A stretch of DNA of 64,000 nucleotides. Origin: Strigamia acuminata. Taxonomy: Eukaryota > Arthropoda > Chilopoda > Geophilomorpha > Linotaeniidae. The position numbers were made by a program, and so were the translations under genes. Location of the stretch: positions 29,662,427 through 29,726,426 of the forward strand of contig OX442315.1 of assembly GCA_949358305.1 (NCBI GenBank), in the 5' to 3' direction. Positions 39,655 to 48,484 of the stretch are shown in pieces. Each line of letters begins with the position of its first letter. Position 1 is the first letter of the stretch. The notes under the pieces were generated by a model, which saw only the letters and a program-made list of their open reading frames with translations, was not told where the DNA came from and searched no databases.

Positions 39655-40720
39655 TTTATTGGTTATGTCGAATTTTATCGGTTTTATGTCGATTTTTCTT
39701 AGTTTTATGTCGATTGTTATTGGTTTTGTATCGATTTTTATTGGTTTTACCGATTTTTATTGGTTTTACCGATTTTTATTGGTTTTACCGATTTTTATTG
39801 GTGTTCTCAATTTTTATTGTTTTTTTTTTGTCGATTTTTATTTCTTTTAGTTGCTTTCAGTTGATTTTTTCTTGATTTTAGTTGATTACTTATCGATTTT
39901 ATTGATTTTTAGTTGATTACTAATCGATTTTATTGATTTTTAGTTGATTTTTTATCAATTTTATTGATTTTTGATTGAATTTTTCTTGATTTTAATGATT
40001 TTAGTAATTAGATAATCAAGTAGAAATCAATAAAATCAATAGATAATCAAGTAGAAATCAATAAAATCGATAAGTAATCAACTAAAATCAATAAACAATC
40101 GACTCAACGCAACTAAAAGAAATAAAAATCAACAAAAAAAACAATATAAATTGATAAAACCCATAAAAATCGATACGAAAACCAATAAAAAGTGACATTA
40201 AACTTATAAATATCGATAAAATCAATAAGCAATCGACTCAACGCAACTAAAAGAAATAAAAATCAACAAAAAAAAACAATATGAATTGATAAAACCCATA
40301 AAAATCGATACAAAACCAATAAAAAGCAGGGCTGGACTGGGAACAAATTTATTGCCGGGAAATCTGGGTGTCCGGGCCACAATTAATGAAGTCGGAACAG
40401 GTCACAGCAGGCTGCGACAGACCACAGCGGCCACGGGCCAGTCCAGCACTGATAAAAAGTGAAATTAAACTAATAAAAATCGATAAAATCAATAAACAAT
40501 CGACTCAACGCAACTAAAAGAAATAAAAATCAACAAAAAAAAAACAATATAAATTGATAAAACCCATAAAAATCGATACAAAACCAATAAAAAGTGACAT
40601 TAAACTAATAAAAATCGATACAAAACCAATAAAAAGTGACATTAAACTAATAAAAATCGATAAAACCAATAAAAATTGATCCAAAACCAATAAAAATCGA
40701 CTTAAAATCAATGAAAATCA
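39655..40720. repeat. Palindromic minisatellite of ATCGAT/ATTGGT-type words
   Basis: Left of about 40005 the strand is T-rich with words such as TTTTTATTGGTTTTACCGAT repeated about every 20 bp; right of it the complement AAAAATCGATAAAACCAATA prevails. The whole is an imperfect palindrome of about 1 kb centred near 40005. On the right side a 134 bp unit marked by AATCGACTCAACGCAAC occurs three times (starting 40097, 40231, 40498). Confidence 0.85.
40327..40451. mobile_element. 125 bp hAT-like MITE nested in the minisatellite
   Basis: GC-richer than its surroundings. Terminal inverted repeats CAGGGCTGGACTGG and CCAGTCCAGCACTG (one mismatch), with an 8 bp direct repeat ATAAAAAG at 40319-40326 and 40452-40459: the classic hAT signature. 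Subtracting 125 + 8 bp restores exactly the 134 bp spacing of the host repeat units. Confidence 0.92.
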
Positions 40721-41609
40721 GTTATTTAGTTACTAGGTTGTGTGCAAAATGGCAGTCAAGTATCCCATCATGCAATGCACTCGTTGCGCATGCGCATACC
40801 AACTAGTCTGCGCATGGAACCCGAGTTTTGTGTGGAGTTACATCTCCTTCTCACCTCCTTGTTTGAACCCTCCATTTTTCAGATTGTGATATGGTGTCAC
40901 ACTGCGAAGCTAAATACGGTCTTCTGTCCTGATAATGAAGTGAGATTTTTGTTAACATTTTAGAAGAATAAAAGAAAATAATGTTTTACTTTGTCCTTTC
41001 CCGATTCAGCTAACTGTGACGCTCTCCATCTGGCTAAAGTTGTCCTATAAATATCAGGAAATTAATATTTGTTACGGAGTATTTACTTATTTACTTTTTT
41101 TGTTCAACTTACATTGCCTTTTCTGCATTTCTCGCCTAAAAAGTAAAACAAAAATTATAATGAAGGATTTTTAAGTTACAATACACGTGCATCTAAGTTA
41201 TTCAATATTTACCATTTTGGTTGTGTAATTTTAATCCCGGTATTTCTGGAAAAACTGCGCTATTTATTTGTTTAAATGCCTATATATTTAGGAAACTTTC
41301 TCCTGTTTTACTGGTATGTACCTTAATCGTATTCGTAACGAATGGTCAAGTTTTCGCGCTGTAAGTTTACCTGACGTCACAATTTATTATAATTTGCCGA
41401 ATGAATGCGAGAAAATATGTTTGTGGGCTACTGACACCTTGTGGGAGTATTTTAAAACAGACTCTGGTAATCAGACTACGGTAGGACACTCGTGAAGAAT
41501 TTAGCGGCAAATTTAAATTAAACATTGAAAATGTAGTATCAAACTTTCGAATTTATTCTCATTTTTTGTTACATGTATACGAATAAATTAGGACAAATCA
41601 TTGATTTCA

Positions 41610-42018
41610 TTAGTGGGTGTGTTGAGCTTTCAACCCACTAAGCATTTTAATGATATTTGTCATATTAATATCTGGAGATGCAGAATCAGAATCAGATCCC
41701 ATTTTTGATTGCCCACCACTAAGCAGTCCACCTAGGATATTCGGAAGCAGCACTTTCACCACCTGCTTTACAATTTCTGCAAATTAAGATCAATAAATTC
41801 AATAAAATCTAATGGACAATATTTGATATAAATCTTAAATGTTTGTCTTTTAGTGCTCACTTACCAACTACTGTGCCAACTAAGTTTCCAATCATTGCTT
41901 GGCAACCAGTCATATCTGCCATAGACATCTGCCTGTAATACGGTGGTGGATAATGACTGGATCCAGTTGCACAAATCAAACCGAGGACACAGCTCAGGAG
42001 AATCAATGTTCGAAGCAT
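41610..42018 (-). CDS. Small secreted protein of unknown function (two exons)
   Basis: Exons 41865-42018 and 41610-41776 (88 bp intron) give 106 residues from the ATG at 42018. A strong signal peptide (MLRTLILLSCVLGLICATG) is followed by a short Tyr/Pro segment (SSHYPPPYYRQ), then a long helix-prone hydrophobic stretch (MIGNLVGTVVEIVKQVVKVL, then LPNILGGLLSGG), and a polar Ser/Asp tail ending KAQHTH. One cysteine remains in the mature part. I recognise no family. The amphipathic central helix resembles membrane-active or antimicrobial peptide precursors, but this is inference only. An upstream in-frame ATG (42075) exists; the later one is preferred because it directly begins the signal peptide. 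Confidence 0.7.
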
Positions 42019-43181
42019 TTTGTTCGTTTGAAATAATAGAAGAGAATGATGTCCCTTTCCCAAGAACAATCTCATTTTATACTACTAAATTTAGGTAGAC
42101 GTTGGCAAAAGGAATATCAATCTAGACATTTAGTTCAAGCTATAAAAGAAAAAAAATATTTGAAGAATTTGTGTTTTATCATCAAAGTAGTTTAATTTAA
42201 TAAGTGTTTTGTAAATGTCCTCTTAACCTAAGTAAACATTTATTGTATTGTCATGTGTATTTAGGCTTAATTTTATATAAGATTCTTTGTCATTTGTAAA
42301 CCTCATTTTGTTTCTATCATAAATATTTTCTTTCCTTTGTTCAATTTTTTTCCTGATTCCATTTGTTTGTATTCAACCATTGAAAAAATTTCTGAAAAAG
42401 TAAAAAAAAAAATTGATTTCTTATTCTAATTTCAGTTAAGCCATAATGCTTTTTCGATAAGAACAAGATAGGGCTAATTAAACAAGAAAATTGCAATTCT
42501 GCTTTTGTTTAAATGTGTAATTAAAGTGAGTATTATCAGATTACATTGGCCTAAGATCAGCTTTAATCTTATCACCAAACCACTCTATTTGCATGACAAC
42601 GTATTGAGACACTTTGTCAGCAGAAAATTATCTTTTTATTATTAATTTCTTTTTTCATTCTACAAACAAATAAACAAACGAAACGATATAGCCAAATTCT
42701 TGACATAAAAAATCAATATTCAAAATTTGAGAAAATGCCAAAACTTGTTATAGAATTTTTGTTTTAAAATATAAAAATTCATTATGCTGTAATACAGATT
42801 TTTAATATTTTTACATCTAATCTATTTTTATCTGCAATATAACGTGATAAACCTTCAGCAAACATCAACAAACAAGTTTTTAAAATTTTTAGAAAACTTC
42901 ATTAAAAACACACTGCATCTGTTTTCTTATTTTAAATGGAATAACATAATATTATATTTCATAAAATCTTTATTTCAATTATATTTTCCACAATTGTATC
43001 ATTTTTCGAATACAAATACAAAATATCTTTCATTTTCATTATGCAACGAAGCAAAGCCCAACCCAATAGGGGCGGTAGAAAAACAGAAAATATATTAAAA
43101 TCATCTCATATCTAAATTATAAATAAAAAATACAGTTTCACATCCGGTGTAACAAATTCCGATCTTCATTTCTGCAATCTT
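42019..43181. other. 1.16 kb gap between secreted peptide and GPCR genes
   Basis: AT-rich; no exon recognised. It holds the promoter of the secreted peptide and the 3' UTR of the GPCR. No repeats stand out. Confidence 0.4.
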
Positions 43182-44192
43182 TCACGTACTTATCGTAAAC
43201 ATGGGCATCGAAGCACTGCGGCTTTCATTCGCGCCTCTTTGAAAATAAAACTCGTGATGTCTGTCTGATTTAAGCAACCGAAAAAACGCGCCTCTAAAAT
43301 CCCTATTCTTCCATCCATAAATCAACGGATTAACCGAAGATTTACCCAAATAAAAACAAACGGCCACCTTTTTGAACAAACTCCAAGATTTAGTATTTTC
43401 CTCTTCCTTCCCTATAATAGGGTACATAATGGCAGTGAGGTACGGCGTCAACCCTAAGAGACACACACCCAACACCAAAACCATCATCCCGCTCGTTTTT
43501 GTTTCTCTTCTGAACGACGGATTGATCGGAATGGAGCCTATACACCTCAAATTCCTCCACGCCTCACGAAAAATACAGCAATACAATCCTAAAGTGACAA
43601 TCAAAGTTAAAAACACGTGGACACCGACGGCCAATATGGTGTAAACGGGTTCCACAATGTATCTCAAATCACATTCCTTGCATTTATTGATGCACTGAAT
43701 TTGTAAATCCGCTCCCCAGGTATTGAGCCCTATCAAGGGAAGTGCTGATACAATTCCAACATACGTCCAACCAATCACGATCGATTTTACAGTCCATCCT
43801 GTATTCATGATGCGGTGGTACGACAGAGGATGAATGATGGCTACATAACGTTCTACTGCAGCACCAATGTTACTGAACATCGAAGAGATGGTTGGGAATA
43901 GCACAGTAAAGTAACGCAATAAACACGGGGTACGATCACATCGCCATGTAATGACGTCGAAATAAAAGAGCACGTAATACGGAATGCAAATTCCAACTAA
44001 TAAATCAGCTACGGCTAAACTCACCACAAAAATGTTTGTATTGGTGCGCAAATTAGGAAAGCGGATGACACTCCATATGACCACTGAGTTGCCAATGATT
44101 GCTATTATGGCTATGATGGAATCAACAACTACTATCATGATTACTGTTGTTCCCACGTCTCCTATATTCTCGCAAGATGTTGTATTCTTCAT
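43182..44192 (-). CDS. Orphan class A (rhodopsin-like) G protein-coupled receptor
   Basis: Intronless, 336 residues from the ATG at 44192 (MKNTTSCEN, with an N-glycosylation site NTT). Seven hydrophobic helices. TM1 GNSVVIW, TM2 SLAVADLLVG (Asp2.50), TM3 end AAVERYVAIIHPLSY (ERY in place of DRY), TM4 with conserved Trp (IGWTYVG), TM5 lacking the usual Pro, TM6 VCLLGLTPYL in which the CWxP motif is degenerate (only Pro kept), TM7 SSVNPLIYGW (NPxxY) and helix 8 NRDFRGAFFRLL. The second extracellular loop is Cys-rich (CINKCKEC). Overall pattern (SLAVADLLVG, HPLSY, NPLIYGWKNRDFR) is nearest the adenosine/melanocortin/trace-amine side of class A, but no ligand can be assigned. Confidence 0.88.
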   Translation of the reverse strand: MKNTTSCENIGDVGTTVIMIVVVDSIIAIIAIIGNSVVIWSVIRFPNLRTNTNIFVVSLAVADLLVGICIPYYVLFYFDVITWRCDRTPCLLRYFTVLFPTISSMFSNIGAAVERYVAIIHPLSYHRIMNTGWTVKSIVIGWTYVGIVSALPLIGLNTWGADLQIQCINKCKECDLRYIVEPVYTILAVGVHVFLTLIVTLGLYCCIFREAWRNLRCIGSIPINPSFRRETKTSGMMVLVLGVCLLGLTPYLTAIMYPIIGKEEENTKSWSLFKKVAVCFYLGKSSVNPLIYGWKNRDFRGAFFRLLKSDRHHEFYFQRGANESRSASMPMFTIST

Positions 44193-44646
44193 CGAATGCA
44201 ATATGCGAGGCGTGTGCGCTAGACCATGACTACTTTCCAATTAATTGTCGATTTTTATCTCCAAGTCATTTGAAACCGGTTTTTTTCCCTGACGTCATAT
44301 TTGGATTTGCTTTATTCTGCTTCAATTGCACGCGTTTGCACGTGCCCTTGGACTTTTAAGCCAATAAATTGTTATTTACGTCATTTCAACGCCAGTTCGT
44401 TACACCATCTAGCGATAACTTACGGAATAAATAAATATAAATAAATCATTTCCTGTTATTAAAAAGAACATTTCAAGAGAAATATCCCAAAGAAAAGCAT
44501 GAAATCTAGAGCCAAAAAAATTTATATTCCAGAAAAGTACAAATAAATTGTATAATATTGCCAGAAAATCAATAATTTAATAAGTTCGCGAAAAGTTGAC
44601 AATTTAGTCAAAGAATGATGACAAAATGGCCAAGTGGAAAACGTGA
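44193..44646. other. 454 bp gap, GPCR 5' side / HSP20-like 3' side
   Basis: Holds the GPCR 5' region (CACGCGTTTGCACGTGCCC near 44328 contains an E-box) and the 3' UTR of the Cys-rich gene. Nothing else recognised. Confidence 0.4.
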
Positions 44647-45019
44647 TCAACAACACGGTGGCTTCTTCTTACAAGCGGTGATGATTAACTTGCAATTTGC
44701 GTAAGTCCATTCAATGGTACACTGATCTGCATCACACGCAAGCTCGTACTTCTCTGAGAAGCATTCGGGCGGGCAGCAACCTTTCGGTTCTTTTTTACCT
44801 CGCACTTCGACACATTTGTCCGTAACTTTGACGCACAATTCGTTCGGTTTGTAATCCGGTACGTCCACTGTCACCGTCCATTTTTCAGGCCCGTTGCACA
44901 CAGTTCCACGTTTCTTCGCACATTTATCAGGACAGGGGGTAGGCCTATAAGCATTCTCAATATATCTTAAAAAATTAAAAAAAAAATTAACAAATCTCTA
45001 CTCACTCGCAACATGCCAT
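44647..45019 (-). CDS. Cysteine-rich HSP20/alpha-crystallin-like small protein (two exons)
   Basis: Exon 1 (45006-45019) encodes MACC plus two bases; exon 2 (44647-44944) completes a 103-residue protein. After a Cys-rich leader (EPTPCPDKCAKKRGTVC), the segment from about residue 25 reads like an alpha-crystallin domain: WTVTVDVPDYKPNELCVKVT (family F.V.LDV..F.PEEL.VKV), CVEVRGKKE (VEV.GKHE), a C-rich loop, CFSEKYELACDADQC (F.R.Y.LP), then a beta-strand NCKLIITACKK (dG.L.I..P). Sixteen cysteines in 103 residues is highly abnormal for a small heat-shock protein, and the C-terminal I-X-I is replaced by KKKPPCC. The nearest analogue by composition is the Cys-rich sperm-tail sHSP ODF1/HSPB10. Metal binding, disulphide cross-linking or sperm structure are all possible; none is shown. 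Splice sites (GTGAGT, TTATAG) and phase agree. Confidence 0.75.
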
Positions 45020-48000
45020 TGCAATCTTGTTTCAAAACACAAAAAAATAGATACAACTTAAAGAATTTCAATGCCGAAAAGAAGAAGAACGAGAAGGTTT
45101 AGTTCGGTTTACAAATAATTTCGATTCAGTTTTCTACAATATCATCAACGTAATGTTCTTTTTTATTGTAACAAAGTGCAGACAGCTGCATTGAAAGCAA
45201 AATCAACAAAAACGGAGTCTGTGTGTTGTTATTGTTATTATTACTATTATTTAATTTAACATAAATTTGATTTTCAATTTTTCAATTTTTTTTATCTCGC
45301 AAATGGCTTGTATTTACTTTCAGATAAAAGCTTTTCTGTAACTTAGAAACATACTGTGTGCACTTCTCGTAAGTGGAATAAGTGTTACTAAGTAATTTTT
45401 AAGTGGAAAGCATATGGGGATTTCAAAAGTTTTAATAAAGGTCGTATTGATTTTCATATCCTTGTTCTGCGTTAATATCGTTAAACAAACAGACATTCAT
45501 CAGTTGTACACAAACCGTAAATTTATATGTTGAAAGCAAGTGAAGCCATGCACATGCTACTAGCATGAATGCCTTGGATTGTATCTTCCCGTCACCAAAG
45601 AAATGTGTACATTTTTTTGAGCAGAGCTAGTTAAATTATAAAAATTAAAAGAAAAAATTTGAAGCATTTATTTTTATAAACATCTTTATTACTCTGAAAT
45701 CAGATAGTAATGAGAGTGAGACGCTTGTCAACACACACACTGAAAAGATTCTCTGTTTCTTTCCATGTTCTGTTAATATCCAATTAAATTTTTATTTGTA
45801 AAACAGATATAACTTTTCTATAGGCAACACAATCAAAGCACTTAACAAGTTTTAATAGATATCCGTAAAAACTGGAAGAAAAAATTAAACATCTGGAACA
45901 ACTCTAAGATGGATTTTTTTTTGGTTGCTATACATGAAAACACTTCAGAATTCAGATGCACGTTCACGACTGACGGGCCTAATTTAGGCCTTTAATTATT
46001 TATTGAAAGTAAATTCATGTACGGTAATATCATTTGCGAATTCGATTTTGATAAATTTTCGTGATTTCATAAAAATCTACAACTCTTGGTGTTATTATTT
46101 CTATTTTCTAAACCTTTCAGCTTTGATTTGGATCACTCATCCTTTGACCAATTAAAAACACTTTTTTTTTGTTTTTATAGGTTTATGCACTTAAAAACTT
46201 TGAATGGTAATAATACTTTTACAAAACACATGAAAAATAATGGACTGAAAATGAAAAACTGTAGAGAAATTAACGTTCAATTTTTCCACCAACAAATAGG
46301 CCTAAAATCTACAGAAAGATATGTCCACGCAAATGGTAAAATATTGACTATCGAGACTTAAATGTTCAAATTGAAGCTGCAAAATAGTCACAGGCAAGGA
46401 TTTTTTTTAGCTACATTTATAAAATAGATATTTATTTTTACTCTTTTTTATTCTTTAGTATTTATATTTTATTTATTTATTTTCCAATTTAAAGCAAAAC
46501 CGTCACAATCGCATACTTTTCTGTCCTGGGTCAGTTTTTCTCATTTGGGTGCCATCAAATGGCAAAATTCAACACGATACTTTACTACAAACAGTCACTC
46601 TACCTTTTGGAAGACTAATGAATCACTGGGGGATCTAATTTTTATTGATTTAGCTGTTCATTTGCATCTTCATTAGCCTTTTATAATTCTATTTAGCTTT
46701 CTAATTTTGTTTTAAAAATTAGGTATTAATTCTCTTGTCAGAAATGTATGAATAAAAGCTGTTATATTAACAATAAAAAACGACAAAAAATTCACTCTAA
46801 TAGTTCAATATGGACATTTTGAGGCTGAAATCAATTTGAAATGAGACATTTCAGGTATTGCCCCCCATTTTGTTTTTATTTTCATATAGATTTAAATTTA
46901 AAATCTATAATATTTTCTTTCTTTGCATAGAAATATTTTTTTAAAATTTTTTTTAAATGTATTTTTTCTTATGGTAATTGTTTATAACAGACACCAGAGG
47001 GCGACACATTAGCAAATTATAACATCTTCATAGCAACAGAACTAACAAGCTGTTGTAACAAGTGAATACAGTAAATATTCCCATAGGGAATATAATTTTT
47101 GTTTGTTTTTTGCTCTATTTTGATAGATCACTGCTAACTTACTCACATTCATTGCAACTCTAACCTGTATACCGGTAATTTAGCAAATAAATTTACTATT
47201 CTGCTTTTAAAATTTTAATTAGTCACTTATTTTATATACTTTATTTACTAAACCTAATAATATACTGCATCCAATTTTCCTTCCCTTTCAAAGCATGAAA
47301 AATCAGGAGATATGTAATTAATAGCAGTAAATGGCTCTTTATTATCTCTAACTATCCAGAATCTGTTTGATTGTCACTCCCCCTAAACAAAAATAATTAA
47401 ATTAAATTTTTTTTTATATTATAGTTTACCAAATTAAAATGTATTCTTAAAAAATCTATATTCAGCCCTCTGGTGATAATTTAAAAAAAGAAAGTATTAT
47501 AAATCAACTTTTTAAACAAAATGAGTAAATAAAAATTATCACATATTAAAAAAAAAAAAAAAAATTAGCCTCAACAAATTAAATTATAAAAAAACAGTCC
47601 TGGCAATTTTTTAGCACTTCCTCTACACTGAAACATTTTATAGAGGAGAAACATGTGAACGAGTTTATACCACTAGAGAGAAGACACGAGACAGTAATTG
47701 CTAAAAAAAAAAATAATAAAATCAAAAGATGTTTGAACAGATAAAATTACAAAAGAAATGAAATAAAAAAGCACAAAAATCCTCTTCTACAGTAAACTTT
47801 TAGTGTAATTTTATTTTGAAGAAGTGTCTTATGTGTTTATTTTCTCTCTCTCTGTCTTTTTTAGAAGAATATGTGAATTTATCGTAAACAAGATGTCTTA
47901 TTTAGTTGTCACACGGCGGCAGCACTAACTCATCGTGGCACCAATAAATTGTCCTCAATTCTATGTATAATATATACATATATATATTATACATCCCATT

Positions 48001-48484
48001 TAATATATATGTATATATATATATATAATTAATCGTTTTGTATTGAGACCAGAGATTCAGTAAATCTTAGTGAAACTCCAACACCAATTTTTCGTTAAAA
48101 TAATACTTATTAGCGAGTGGATTTTTATTTTTAGGCTATGACAACAAGTCCATAAACTCATGAAAAGTATCTATAAATTAGACGCCTAAATTTGATGCTC
48201 AGCTTTAAAAATGGTCTCAGCACTTATCCTTAAAACCACAACAAGATCAAAAAAAATGTAAACGGTAAATGTAATATTAGAGACCTTGAGTAAAAGAAGA
48301 AGAAGAAAAGATTTACACAGTTCCAGATTCCATCTGACTTGATTGAAACTAAAGATGATGGTCGAAAACGAAATCTTTCTCCACCAATCAGGCACAAGAC
48401 AAACAATTGAGATGGTTTTCGGTTCGTCATAAAACCCACAATAAAGAGTTAATTTGTAAGGAAATAACTCTTTAATATTGCGTT
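45020..48484. other. 3.5 kb gene-poor gap
   Basis: Very AT-rich, no supported exon. Contains poly-A/T tracts (near 47550) and a (TA)n-type microsatellite/palindrome at 47966-48028. The minus-strand KCND 3' UTR presumably occupies its right part. Confidence 0.5.
47966..48028. repeat. AT microsatellite with palindromes
   Basis: Alternating TATATA runs (ATAATATATACATATATATA and ATATATATGTATATATATAT) around a short CATCCCATTTAA spacer; able to form cruciform structure. Confidence 0.8.

Larger units (their letters stand above)
39518..40861. mobile_element. 1344 bp insertion with terminal inverted repeats inside ISY1 copy B
   Basis: Ends are CAAGGAGGTGAGAAGGAGAT at the left and its exact complement at the right (about 27 bp matching, to GTAACTC), flanked by direct repeats TTTGAAC (39511-39517 and 40862-40868). 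Copy A has a single uninterrupted TTTGAACCCTCC at this site, which proves insertion. A second inverted pair lies inside (CATACAACCTAGTAA near 39615; TTACTAGGTTGTGTG near 40730). The core is a palindromic minisatellite. No transposase; non-autonomous. The CAAGG terminus is hAT-like, but the target duplication reads as 7 rather than 8 bp. Confidence 0.9.
38558..41215 (-). pseudogene. ISY1 copy B, split by a transposon-like insertion
   Basis: Second tandem copy, with the same ATG-only first exon (41213-41215) and the same exon order. The exon for EKWRVQIIREISKK is interrupted after the WRV-Q codons by the 39518-40861 insertion, with the exon sequence TTTGAAC repeated at both ends. The remaining exons stay open and are close to copy A (differences such as DLPGVREL to RLPGVKEL, NAGLGE to NDGLGE, and ISKK to RNKK beside the insertion). 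Good conservation of open exons means the insertion is recent, or that some transcript survives; without splicing out the insertion the protein would end early. Confidence 0.88.
36634..41547. repeat. Tandem direct duplication containing ISY1
   Basis: Unit A (36634-38411, 1778 bp) and unit B (38412-41547) are collinear and highly similar through exons, introns and flanks; both begin GCGAGTGGTTTTT. Unit B is 3136 bp; removing its 1344 bp insertion and one 7 bp target repeat leaves 1785 bp, matching unit A. The breakpoint is sharp at 38411/38412. Confidence 0.92.

Noticed and set aside
40097-40620. Three 134 bp spaced repeats, looked at as a possible CRISPR-like array
   Set aside because: Units are contiguous tandem repeats without unique spacers, in a eukaryotic transposon insertion.
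46086-46361. 91-codon plus-strand frame
   Set aside because: Poly-F/K composition from T and A tracts; no homology recognised.
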